Of a stretch of 64,000 nucleotides of DNA, positions 1-11,013 are shown piece by piece. Source of the stretch: Agroathelia rolfsii (taxonomy: Eukaryota; Basidiomycota; Agaricomycetes; Amylocorticiales; Amylocorticiaceae). The notes below the pieces were generated by a model that was given only the letters and a program-made list of their open reading frames with translations, made no database searches and was not told the origin of the DNA. The position numbers and the translations under genes were made by a program. Location: NCBI GenBank assembly GCA_018343915.1, contig JABRWF010000001.1:5332001-5396000 (forward strand), written 5' to 3'. Positions within the stretch are counted from its first letter, which is position 1, and every line of letters starts with the position of its first letter.

Positions 1-47
1 CAGGTCAAAACTGGGATCAGTTCAAAATATAGAGGTTTTATTACTTT

Positions 48-704
<657 letters not shown>

Positions 705-745
705 CCTCAGGATATTTTTCAAATCATTGGCCTGAGCAAAAAAAT

Positions 746-824
746 CTGTCAACTGATTTAGAGTAGCCGCTGGTACAGAAGTGCAGGAATGCATACTCTG
801 TCAGCTGAGTTGGAGTGGCCGCTG
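746..824. repeat. Imperfect direct repeat upstream of lectin
   Basis: Two copies of a roughly 27-bp sequence beginning CTGTC-A/G-ACTGA and ending GCCGCTG lie at 746-773 and 798-824, 52 bp apart start to start, with a few substitutions. They lie just upstream of the lectin TATA box. A second TATA-like string (tatataaatgcc) follows at 830-840 in the opposite orientation. Confidence 0.45.
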
Positions 825-840
825 CTAGGTATATAAATGC

Positions 841-3397
841 CTTGATGTGGTGGACGCTCAAACCGATGCAATGTATGTGGTTAATGAAGTGACACCCGAC
901 TGAGTTCTGTTGTATCATCCGTCATGACTGATGCCATAAGTAAATGAAACATGATTCGGAGTACACATTCGACCCCGAATGTTTGAATGTCACCGTAGCC
1001 CGTGCCATCACTTAAGGCCTTAGATGGACCTTTACCTTTTGCTTGAATTTAATGTTTTGGCGTGAGTTGAAAGGAGGAAAAGTAAGAGAAAAGAAAAAAT
1101 CGGGATAATTGAAGTGAATAGAATGAGCGAGTAATAGTGCTGTGCATCGGTAGAAAACATGCCTTTGTCATTACGAACTTGAATTCCGTGGACACTCCAA
1201 CTTGTTGGGTCCTGAACAGGTCGTTGATAGAGTACCAACACTGGCAAAAGGAGAAAAATATGAGCGGCCTACTGGGCATTTGAGAAATTCAAAAGGTTCG
1301 TGCGCCTATCAGGTTCTGTACAAGTCATATGCTACTAGCAGGCCGCCCAAGGCTTGGCACAAAACACATATTGACTTAATTTAATACAGATGTACATTTG
1401 ACGCTATTGAGAGCCTTGATAAATCCTGGGCAAGGAAAACCATGAATTCCAGACCGGACACATGACCGGACACATGATCACACTCATGACCAATCTCGGA
1501 CTTCATGAAAGCGAGCGAAAAGTCCAATAGAATATGCATGTTTCCGTTTTAGCCTGTGAGCATAGTTTTCTAATGCATGATGCTTGCCGCTGATACCATC
1601 TTCGGTTGAGGGGGGAGCGATGGGCGCCCAGTCATGTTCTATCCGTCTGTGTTCTATCGCGGAGTTTGAGCACCGGTAATGAATGGAAGATGTATTGCAT
1701 TTCCGTGGACACATCTTCTATGCGTCTGCTATCCGTTTCTGCCGTTTTGGCACCATTCGAGGCACGTGGTTTAATCATATATATACCTCTCCTCTCCCCA
1801 CTTCGTTACTTACCACAATACAATCAACTGGTTTGTTAACCTTTCGTCACAATACCCCTTATGCCACTATACACCAGACTTCCCTATTCCGCGTAACTTG
1901 CACTATAGCCCTTATTACACCGTATTTTGTTTTTAGTATATGATGCGGTATATAAACGTAAAAAAAAACTTAAGGCACGTGATGACCGTGAAGCTATGCT
2001 GTGGGAGCTAGCATCTGAGTATGTGGCGGATAGAACACCAACAGACCGTTGAACTCTCCCTCCCCCTCGTCTATCCAGTTATCGATAGAACATGGATAGA
2101 AGACGCGGAATAGGGATGCCGTCCCGGCATCTCGGTCATTAGACCCGAGAACTTGGATAGAATACGGATAGAACACGACATGTCTTATGGAAAGCCATCC
2201 AGTGATAAGCTATGTAGTAGCAAGAACTGGATAGCATGGAGAAACACAATCACACTTTTATACTGTGTAAAAGGGTTTAAGGGTTACCTTCTAGATACTA
2301 CACATCCACCAATTAGGGATGATCCCCTTAGATTCATTATAAATAGGTTGCTTGAAACCTTGCTAAGTACAATTTCTGCTACGGACCGATAGCCGACCGG
2401 GCACAACCCATCGAGGACGACACCGAGGAAGACCACCTTAGAGGGAGAGATGCCGAGATGCCGAGGAGAGGGGATATAGGGAGACACGGACGTATACATG
2501 GTCTTCATTCAGACCGTCCATTTCGTCGCACATACACACTCGTTTGCTTGACGTGCACGCGCTCATTTGCTAGTCATTTGTTCTTTCCGATTCCTTATTA
2601 CTACCCGTTGCCCGCTCCTACATTAGCCACTCATTGTTATTCTATTCTATTCTTCTCTTGCACCCACACCCGTGATTGCCGGCTGAGCGTGTTAGGCCCG
2701 GACCTGGCCCCATTACTGCATCTGATCCGTTATCGACCCCCACAGTGGCCGGGTGGACTCGACTCCCTGCCAGTGGTCCTGACAATTTCCATGCATGACA
2801 TATTAAAATTCAATGCACACGTAGCATAATTTGTATGATGTTGTATTGACTACGTAGTAGGGCTACAAACGCATAACGTGTTGAATTCGCGAGCTCTGCT
2901 GTAAATAAAGTGAGCAAAAAATGGGTTGTAATTGCCTACAAATGCATGTTGTATTGTAGCTGGCTAGTACATGTATTTATACCCATCACGAAACCAATCA
3001 GGATAGTAAAAGGAAATATCAAAGAGAAAAGTATATTTCTCGCTTGAGCTCGACCTTTAGAAGCGAATGGAACTCATATCTTGATGTGATAAGTAAATTC
3101 TATATGTATTTATACTAAAATAACAACAACATCTTCATAAAGAGAAAAAACAGAACGGAGTACAATACCAAGACACAACGGAACGAGCCAAAATACGACG
3201 CTTGCCAAGGTGGCCCAAGCATTCGGACTCAAATATCAACATAGCATGGTTCGCTTGGTCCTATTTGAAACCTGATTCTTCAATGTCCTTATTGACGTTA
3301 TTTGCTCCCCACTTGCGCCAGGTCCGTGCAGAGCACGGGTCGTTACCAGTTCTCTCTATTCGCCACTAATGGGATTTGATTGAAATAAAACCTGATT
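841..3397. other. Gene-poor intergenic stretch
   Basis: No frame here resembles a known protein or shows a consistent exon-intron pattern. The one local oddity is a cluster of GGATAGAAYA motifs at about 2030-2180, with reverse-complement copies near 1636-1660. The rest is low-complexity AT-rich DNA, probably decayed repeats plus the 3' flank of the terpene synthase. Confidence 0.5.
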
Positions 3398-4667
3398 TTA
3401 TTTCCTTGCGGTCAAATCCCTTAACGGGGAGCAGTTCGACGGTCCTGGTCTTCTTGATCTCTTTATGATTTCGCCCAAAATATCTAGGCATCTCAAAATT
3501 CCACTATGATCCGATGATTGGTCAGATTTGGAAAAATGCGACTGTTTGGAGATAAACCTTACCGCAAGATTCCCGGACACCCATAAAGCCAAGCTATTTA
3601 CAAACAATTCCACCTCAGGACCCCATGTGGCAAGTTTTCGACGTTCTTTTATGTATATTTCATAAAGACTAGCAAAATGCTCGCCAGCGGCGTTCATCGC
3701 TTCTTGTAATCCCAAGCCTCTTTCTTTCATCAGGACAGTCACGTAATTGCACTCTCCTAGGCCTTTTGCTTGTTCCCTATTGTATGAATATATATCCTAT
3801 ATTGTATACGTATTATTATCATAATAAATATATCACATGAAGAGAAAGGCAATTTGAAATTGGCTTACATTAGACCAGGAAACCATGTCAACCACTGCCC
3901 AATATACTTTGAGGAACGTTTCATCCTCAAATATCTCGTCAGGAAGTTCAAGCCCAAGACAATACTCCAGTATAGTCAAGCATGGCTGAATGGCGCTATT
4001 ATCACGGCGCAGGTTGGTATATGTTGTAAGAGGAAGCACCTCGTTCGTCGCTCGAAGATCGACCTCATGTATGACGCTCTCAGCATATTTTGCACACTGG
4101 TCTATAAACCGGCGCAAGGTGCGTGGTTTGACATTTTTTACCAATCGTCCGCGGAACCTATTAATATGCCGTGAGATAGAAGATAGAGGAGATTGGTAAA
4201 TGATGCTGACTCTCTAGTAAATCTAGCAAGCTTTGAGCCGTCATCCCAAGCGGGATCACGCAAAACCCTGACAAATGTGCCTAGAGTAATACGCGCTTCC
4301 TCTTTGGTCTGTGTGTCGCTAATATCGTCCACGACAGTTATTACGTGCACAAAATCGCAGCTGACCCGAAACTCATCCTGAGGAGCATCCGAGAATATGT
4401 GTGAAGCAAGTAAATCTAAAGATGCTGGTAATACGAAATCAGCAATATAAAACAAAACATAATAGTATATCGCAGTAACGTACCCGCCAGGAAATTGGTA
4501 CGTTTCTTATCGCTGAAGAAATCAAAGTCATCGACCCATTTGCGCGATTCTTCTCCAACAATATTATAGTTTGGATTGTTTCGGACTTCGAACGCGCATA
4601 TGGAGAACAAGTCAGGCAGAATGTATGTGCGAGGCTTCCCCGACAGATTAGAGGTAAAGGTAGCCAT
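3398..4667 (-). CDS. Sesquiterpene synthase (class I terpene cyclase), last junction out of phase
   Basis: Four exons are readable: 4667-4484, 4424-4211, 4157-3869 and 3776-3398, with introns of 59, 53 and 92 nt. The first three join in frame. Exon 1 begins MATFTSNLSGKPRTYILPD. Exon 2 carries the Asp-rich Mg2+ motif DDISD, preceded by DFVHVITV. Exon 3 carries RRFIDQ and the start of the NSE-type metal triad (VDMVSWSN), whose glutamate would be the first codon of exon 4 (EQAKGLGE). Such enzymes cyclise farnesyl diphosphate to sesquiterpenes. About 354 residues is normal for the basidiomycete family. At intron 3 the only canonical GT and AG leave one extra nucleotide (exon sum 1066), which would shift exon 4 into an early stop. 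This is either a frameshift (recent pseudogene), a sequence error or unusual splicing. Confidence 0.82.
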
Positions 4668-4756
4668 GTTGGACTAAGTTGTAGGGTTGCTGCGTATTCA
4701 AGGCTGAATGAGGGAGTTATGGATATTATGAGAAGCTATGGCTACAGCTAGATCAG

Positions 4757-4764
4757 CTTATATA
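4757..4764 (-). promoter_or_regulatory. TATA box of the terpene synthase
   Basis: TATATAAG on the minus strand lies 90 nt upstream of the terpene synthase ATG at 4667, a usual spacing for a fungal TATA promoter. Confidence 0.45.
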
Positions 4765-5276
4765 CTTTATGAACATTCGAATGGGTAAAGCACTGCTCAC
4801 GATGATTAGTACAGCAGATAAAGGGCGCCTAGCTCTGCATGTGTAAAGATTGCATCAGATCCATATGACCAGATCGTGATAACTACAAGGCGCAGTGGTA
4901 ATTGCCTCTTGTGCATTTGGAAGTATCAGCGCAGACTTTTTTGATAAGGCTGATATTTTTGTGATTTGAGGAAGGATCAAAGTACTCCATATGCAGTCAT
5001 CCATCCACCAATGTAAGAGCATAATGGACAATGTGCTTTCCAGATAGCCCGAGTCGTCAGAGCGATGCAGAAAAACAAGACGCGTTTCAATTCCAATAGT
5101 CGAGATTCCATAGTATCAAAAGATTGGCTGTGGGTAGCGAATGGCTGAAAAGGTATCTGGAAACAGTATTACGTCGGAATGCTATTCCGAGCTCCAGAGC
5201 CTGGGTATGATTAATTTGCACTAATGCTACATAAGTCCTACGTCAAATGTAGCAATAGAAATAGATTTTCTATCAC

Positions 5277-5760
5277 TGACAGCCTGTGATGAGTAAAATT
5301 CTCTGCAGTGCTTACCGTTAATGCGCGCTAGAATCTGATAAGTGTCATGAAAAGCACTGAATGGGGTCGACAAGATACATATCATATTTCCCATTCTTGC
5401 GAGGAGTATGTTTTTTTTTTGAAGCATTAATAGAATTATCCATAGCGCTTACTCTTGTCAGTGATGCACGTCAGAATCTGATAAGCGCCATAAAGGGCGC
5501 TGAATGAGGTGGACAAGATAGATATCATATTTCCCAGTGTTCTTGTGGGGGATGTGTTGTGTTTGAAGCATTAATAGAATTCTCCATAGCGCTTCTCTTG
5601 TTAGTGACGCGCGCCAGAATCTGATAAGCGCCATAAAGGGCGCTGAATGAGGTGGACAAGATCCATATCATATTTCCCAGTGTTCTTGTGGGGAATGTGT
5701 TTGAAGCATTCATAGAATTTTTCACAGCGCTTGCTCTTGACGCGCGTCAGAGTCTGATCA
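5277..5760. repeat. Tandem repeat, about 140-bp unit, about 3.4 copies
   Basis: The landmark GAAGCATT recurs at 5421, 5565 and 5703, giving units of 144 and 138 bp. Each unit also holds CAGAATCTGATAAG, a GCGCTGAATG block and GACAAGAT-CATATCATATTTCCCA. The first copy starts near 5277 and is the most diverged; the last ends near 5760. Copies differ by substitutions and small indels. There are no short uniform spacers, so this is not a CRISPR array. Short frames inside it are by-products of the repeat. Confidence 0.8.
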
Positions 5761-5786
5761 TCAGCAAAACTTGTGTCTAAACCATC

Positions 5787-5961
5787 TGTTAGAATATGTG
5801 ATCCATGTGCTGGGTCACATGATTCTGCCTCTATATTTACGGTAGTTTACATTTTTGTTTACTATCCGTTTGACTACGTACAACAATGTACAAGTAGACA
5901 AGCGGAATACATTTCTTTGTGTCGACCGCTGCTCATCGTCGTCACTCGTCGTATTTTAACA
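5787..5961 (+). mobile_element. Solo LTR, 175 bp, with 5-bp target duplication
   Basis: The element begins TGTTAGAATATG and ends CGTATTTTAACA, so it has the TG...CA ends and TGTTA/TAACA terminal inversion of an LTR. It is flanked on both sides by CCATC (5782-5786 and 5962-5966), a perfect 5-bp target-site duplication. A second copy of the family lies in the opposite orientation at 10686-10861. No retrotransposon coding sequence is attached, so this is a solo LTR or a very short non-autonomous LTR element. Confidence 0.85.
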
Positions 5962-6167
5962 CCATCTAGCTCAGATGATTTAGACGTGTTTGAACTAATA
6001 GACACTAAATTCGAACTTAGTGAACTTGTTAACAAAATGCGTGCAAGTAATAACACAAGCACATGGCTTGGAACATCTTCCCAGCCTTGGCCCTAGTCAA
6101 ATGCCGTTGCCCGAACCCCCACCAAGCTTATCTTGATGTCGTTATAATCAAAATGTTCGTGCCTTCT

Positions 6168-6844
6168 ACTCGTGCTTCTCAAAAGTATCCGTAGTCGCCT
6201 TTGTGCATATCTCAGTCACTTCCACACCGTTTCTCTTCAAACAAAAATTTGCATGAGACCTTTAATATGTTTTTCTATCAGCCTGTATGGTTAGATTTTG
6301 AAAGTATTCAATATTGAGTGTTGGGCTGGAAAAGTTGGGTATATGCTCAGAACCAGCTCTATGAGATCAATTTTTTCAATGTAATGTAATTTTTACCATA
6401 AAGTAGATACTCTAGGGCATGCTCAAAAAAATTTCCAGAGTGAAAAAAATCTAGAGGTTGTAAAAAATCAGCAAGTTGGTGATTTTTGCTATATTTTTGG
6501 AAAATGCAGGGGAATGCCAATAAAATCACCAACTTGCCAAATTTGCAAAATCTCCAGGTTTTTTTCCACACCCTGGAGAAATTTTTGAGCATGCCCTAGA
6601 GTAGCTACTTTATGGTAAAAATTATATTACATTGAAAAAAATTGATCTCATAGAGCTGGTTCTGAGCATATACCCAACTTTTCCAGTCCCACACTCTATA
6701 TTGAATACTTTCAAAATCTAACCATGCAGGCTGATAGAAAAACATATTAAAGGTCTCATGCAAATTTTTGTTTGAAGAGAAACGGTGTGGAAGTGACTGA
6801 GATACGCAAAAAAGCGACTACGGATACTTTTGAGAAACACGAGT
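6168..6844. mobile_element. Long foldback (inverted-repeat) element, 677 bp
   Basis: The sequence is nearly its own reverse complement about a centre near 6506. The left arm from actcgtg...ttctcaaaag is mirrored by cttttgagaa-acacgagt on the right. The arms of about 330 bp contain matching landmarks such as TTTGCATGAGACC, CAGAACCAGCTCTATGAG and AGGGCATGCTC. Only a short middle part is less well paired. This fits a foldback-type MITE. A transcript through it would form one long hairpin and could feed small-RNA production. The open frames inside are inverted-repeat artefacts. Confidence 0.85.
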
Positions 6845-7187
6845 AAATATCAAGTAATCAACTTTACAATTATGTTCCTATATTTGATATCCATATAGGA
6901 ATCTATCATTGAATCCGACGGATTAAACGACTGATTAGGTGCACCAAAAAAATACTAATATCAATCCTTGTTAGCTAATACGTATGACTAATCAGCCGAC
7001 GTTGTAAACGATGATCCTGTCTAGATCGCCTGCGTAGTCTATTTTATGCGTTCAGGGAGGAGGAAAGAGAAGAAAAAAAAGTCAGTATATGCATCTCTGG
7101 GAAAGATGAAGCTTCGATGAAGTGCAAGTCATGTGCTTGCCGGAACTTGACAGTTGAAACAGAATATGAGCGGAAAGAAAAAAAGAC
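6845..7187. other. Intergenic, nothing recognised
   Basis: AT-rich sequence between the foldback element and the 3' end of the galactanase gene. No gene or repeat was recognised. Confidence 0.5.
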
Positions 7188-9365
7188 TCAACTTGTCTGA
7201 TCAGCCGCAAACGTGATCGAGTTTGAGCCCTCCTTCAAGTTAAGCTTGACCGGCACGCTAAGAATGACGTGCCCACCTCCACTAGGGGGTTGCTGGACAA
7301 CTACATTTGCACCTCCGTTGACACTTTATGCATCATAAGGTTTGCGAATAAACCTCCAAGTCAGGATTACAGAGTAGCTAGTATGAAGTAGCCTCAAGAA
7401 ATGGCTGGAAGGAGTCTTGTACTCACCTTACTGTGCAGTTTCTATACGACGAATCGCCATTGGCATAGTACAATGATACCCACTGTCCGCCCTGTCCATT
7501 ACCCTGCACATTGTTGAGCGTCACGGATCCACCGTTGCCTATGTAATACACACCATTTGCAAGCATTTGGTTCAATTAACTTCTTTTAGAAAGCAAAAAT
7601 AAAAAATAAAAAGAACTGACCAAGATAACCAACAGCTTCTCCATCCGAATACGCCGAATTCGTCAATATCACCGCACTACCACTAAGAGTACCGTTCACC
7701 GCGTGATATGTCGTACCGCTGTAGATTGTGTATGTTCCTGGCCAGGTATACCATATTTTGATTTTGTCAACAACCATACCAAATTTTAGGTACCCATATT
7801 TATGAATACTATTGCTCACCCGCAGACAAATTTGGTGCCCACACATCCGCATAAACAATTTGGGGCGATCCGGATGACCAACTGAGCGGGTACCAGGTGT
7901 ATGTGCTCGTGCCGAGTGCAGATTCAACCCATCGGTCACCCATATATATAGCGTTGGAGCCTAGCGGGAGGTCGTATGCGTTTTGAGATTGGTACCTGTT
8001 TGATTAAGAACCATACATTTGTGCTCATTCCGTAGTTGATCTTGGGAATGTTGGGATAATACAGGAGATACGCACGTATCTGTATCTTCGGGCGCTATGT
8101 CTTCTTGGCTTGACCAGGTCCCGGAAATGCTCTACATCATTTGTTATTTAATTTCTCTAGTTCAAAAACTGTCTAGCCTGAGGATATAGCAGTACTAACA
8201 GAAGCAGAGAACCACTTGTTCGGATTGGGGGCCCAGCCGGATGTATGCGAGGCAAAGAGGTAGTATGTCTATCAATATATATGAGGTGCAATTAGTATAG
8301 CCCCTCATGAACTTTAAACTACCAATAAATAAGAAAGAGGTAAAGGCGCACCCCATCACGCTTGACAATACCAGGCGCTTCGAGTGTGGCGCCAGAAAGC
8401 TCGGCAACCATAGTTGTTACATTTGTATAGCTCGAGTTCAGTTGTGTAATCTTAAAATTCTGGTTGTTGTCGGAAGCGTAAAGGAGGTATGCATCGCCTA
8501 GATGGAAGAGTGAGCATGCGTGAGCTGCTGCTGCATCAGAGAGAGCAATAGATAGGGGTATGTATCACCATTGTCTATGAGGCATATTTTTTATGAGCAA
8601 AAACAGTAGGGCAATAAGTGGTAAGCTCACCATCCAAGAATAGTCCTTCATCACGGGAGTCAGCACCAAGCGGCTTCCAACTGGAAATGTACCGGTAGGG
8701 TCCACATGGAGTAGATGATACAGCTACGCCAACCATCGCAAGGCCATAACTTAATCAAAGAGCATTTCAATCAGATCATAGACTAGCAATTTGGTAAGTT
8801 ATCTCTTACTTGGAGGAATCCGAATGGAACCACATGACATACTGCTTCGTGTTGGAGTTGTATATCACTGCACAACATCCATTTGTTAGATGGATGCATG
8901 GGGAGAGAAAACCACTCAGTACTATATAAACTGACCTTTAGGACGTTCAACTACATTATTTGAAGATATATATGTTCCAGCGACAGGACTAAGTGCGTTG
9001 TTTTGTCTTGTCCAGTTGATAAGATCCGTCGACTATACACCCGCTATGATATCAGCCATGCTATCTCAATCTATCGAGGTTGTTTGCTCACACTATAGCA
9101 CGAAACGGCGTGAAATAAAGTGCTGTTCTCGATCTTGTCCTCGCCGACCCAGTAGTAGGTGCTACCAACCTGATTGCTTCCTCAATTGGAGTTGCTGAGC
9201 ATGAATAACACATAAATGTCATACCTGGAAAATCCCGGCTCCATGAGCCTGGATAGAATTACCAGAGGTATCGTACCATGTCGTTCCAGATACAATCACA
9301 GACTCTGCGTGCGCAAGAAGTGCGAGCGAAAGGGCACCTAAGAGTGCCGTCAGATACGAGAACAT
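7188..9365 (-). CDS. Secreted exo-beta-1,3-galactanase, GH43 (subfamily 24-like) with CBM35
   Basis: The gene starts MFSYLTALLGALSLALLAHA, a clear signal peptide, and is read through about nine or ten short introns. Conserved blocks in order are VSGTTWYDTSGNSIQAHGAG, YYWVGEDKIENSTLF, VVERPKVIYN, VMWFHSDSSNYG, the PLGADSRDE region, LLYASDNNQNF, TLEAPGIVKRDG, SHTSGWAPNPNKWFSAS and SQNAYDLPLGSNA. This order is that of the Phanerochaete Pc1,3Gal43A family, which removes galactose from beta-1,3-galactan chains of plant arabinogalactan proteins. The Glu of LEAPG and the Gln of SQNAYDLP are at the positions discussed as acid and base in that family. The C-terminal part (YHAVNG, AVGYLG, WVSLYYANGD-like) is a CBM35. 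The frame ends at NSITFAADQTS, a little shorter than relatives, so a tiny last exon may be missed. Confidence 0.88.
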
Positions 9366-9444
9366 GATAGAACACCTTCTCAAGAGCAGTGATGATATTA
9401 GCTAGTGCCGCGAAATCTTTTGGTCTACGTATATGCAATTGCTG

Positions 9445-9452
9445 ATTATATA
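9445..9452 (-). promoter_or_regulatory. TATA box of the galactanase gene
   Basis: TATATAAT on the minus strand lies 80 nt upstream of the ATG at 9365. Confidence 0.4.
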
Positions 9453-10590
9453 TGCATGTAAGTATATTGATCCCGGGTAAATTGCGCTAGAGAGCATAGA
9501 GTGGGAGTGGCATGTGAGACGTCAAGAATTCCGAGTATCCAGCTCATGATCAGCCGGCGGTTATTGTTACTGGAAAAATAGTTTGCCTAGACTTATTAGC
9601 CATTGCCCGAAAGTACGACTCTTCTGATTGACTGGACTGCACATGTAAACGGTGGCTAGAACATGCAAAGCCAAAGATAAAGTTGCCACTGAGGACGGTG
9701 GAGATTTTCATACTGGAAACAAGGCAAGCATTCTGATCATAGACGTCCTGTGAAGACGTGTTCAGAGTCTTCAGACTAACAGTAAGAAGTAATTCATATC
9801 GTCACACATGTACAGCCGGACCGGCGGATAAGCCTTAGCCATAAGGGCATGGATATCAGCTGCTCGCAGCATAGGTGACTTCCATATATTTGGTACGGCA
9901 TGGGCATGTGGAAGGAAGATGTGTGCGGTGCGGTCATCGCAATCGATGACATCAATTGCCAGCTGGCACTAGCAAAAATGATCGGTCTTCCGTTTCAAGC
10001 CAATTGTGGCGGTGGCGCAACCGTAGTGGCGCAACCGTTCTATTCAAGACTTTGCCTCTCGGGCCTTCGTCGGTTCACTGATTGCTCACCGGCTTCACCC
10101 AATCTAAGCGCTGTCGTACTGACAAGTGGGTAAGTCACTGAGTTGTCCCTCCAAACATGTGAGATCAGAATTATTATTACCTCGTCGACTTCAGAAGTAA
10201 AATGATAGTCAATGCACTAGTTCCAAGTGATCTGAAACTCTTGATCTAGGTATACCGACTAATAATTGTTTCCCTTCAAGTAGACATTAGTGCATTATGC
10301 TTCATATGTCCTCTATAAGTCTGTAGAATTAGATTTTGTAAATGTGCAATAGGGACTACAAAACCGGAAAATATAGATGTATATTAAAATCTAGTTTCGC
10401 GGTGTGAATTTTTTTTGGAGAAAGATGAATTTCCTGTAAACTAAATAATCTAGGATAGAATTTAGAAGAAATCCTATGATCTATAAGACTTCCTGAGGTT
10501 GAAGAAAATCCGTGACTTAGGCTGCGCTCGGCAACCGAATCACACCAAGTGACGTACGCGAGATATGGCCATGTTGCGAGTCAACAGAGT
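9453..10590. other. Intergenic region upstream of the galactanase
   Basis: No coding sequence is supported. The frame at 9900-10133 has no recognisable similarity and no splice context. The 3' part runs into a MITE and a solo LTR. Confidence 0.45.
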
Positions 10591-10660
10591 ATCCGCGGTC
10601 ATTGTGGACAAAATACAATTTCTTTTGAAATATAGAGTTTTGTCCACTTTGGACAAGGAT
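10591..10660. mobile_element. 70-bp MITE with hAT-like TIRs
   Basis: Left end ATCCGCGGTCATTGTGGACA and right end TGTCCACTTTGGACAAGGAT form imperfect terminal inverted repeats, with the GTGGACAAAA core closely mirrored. It is flanked by AACAGAGT (10583-10590) and AACAGGGT (10661-10668), an 8-bp target duplication with one mismatch, the size made by hAT elements. The same TIRs bound the 758-bp element at 30389-31146, so this is probably a minimal internally deleted member of that family. Confidence 0.7.
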
Positions 10661-10685
10661 AACAGGGTGAAGGTACCCAGCAAGT

Positions 10686-10861
10686 CGTTAAAATACGACA
10701 AGCGACGACGATGAGCAGCGGTCGACACAAAGAAATAGTATTCCGCTTGTCTACTTGTACATTGTTGTACGTAGTCAAACGGATAGTAAACAACAATGTA
10801 AACTACCGTAAATATAGAGGCAGAATCATGTGACCCAGCACATGGATCACATATTCTAACA
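10686..10861 (-). mobile_element. Solo LTR, 176 bp, same family as 5787-5961
   Basis: Read on the minus strand it starts TGTTAGAATATG and runs closely parallel to the 5787-5961 copy. It ends TTTTAACG instead of TTTTAACA. Flanks on the plus strand are CAAGT at 10681-10685 and CAAGT at 10862-10866, a perfect 5-bp target duplication. The long open frame across it is an LTR by-product and not a gene. Confidence 0.85.
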
Positions 10862-11013
10862 CAAGTGTCATTTTGCAATACTCGGTTGCTGAAGTTACTT
10901 TTTGTGGTAACTAGTAGTGACGTCTTTTTCTCATGGAAGGAGTTATCTAATTACAGCTGCTCGTATGAATCATTCTGGGTATTGAACCTTCAAAGAATAA
11001 ATCCGAATAAACT

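Noticed and set aside
5277..5760. Possible CRISPR-like array
   Set aside because: Units of about 140 bp repeat end to end without unique spacers, and the genome is eukaryotic.
6359..6592. 77-codon frame on the minus strand
   Set aside because: It lies in the middle of the 677-bp foldback and exists only because both arms read similarly.
10540..10878. 112-codon frame on the minus strand, similar to one at 5773-6096
   Set aside because: Both are translations of the 175-bp solo LTR family, with TG...CA ends and 5-bp duplications. They are not genes.
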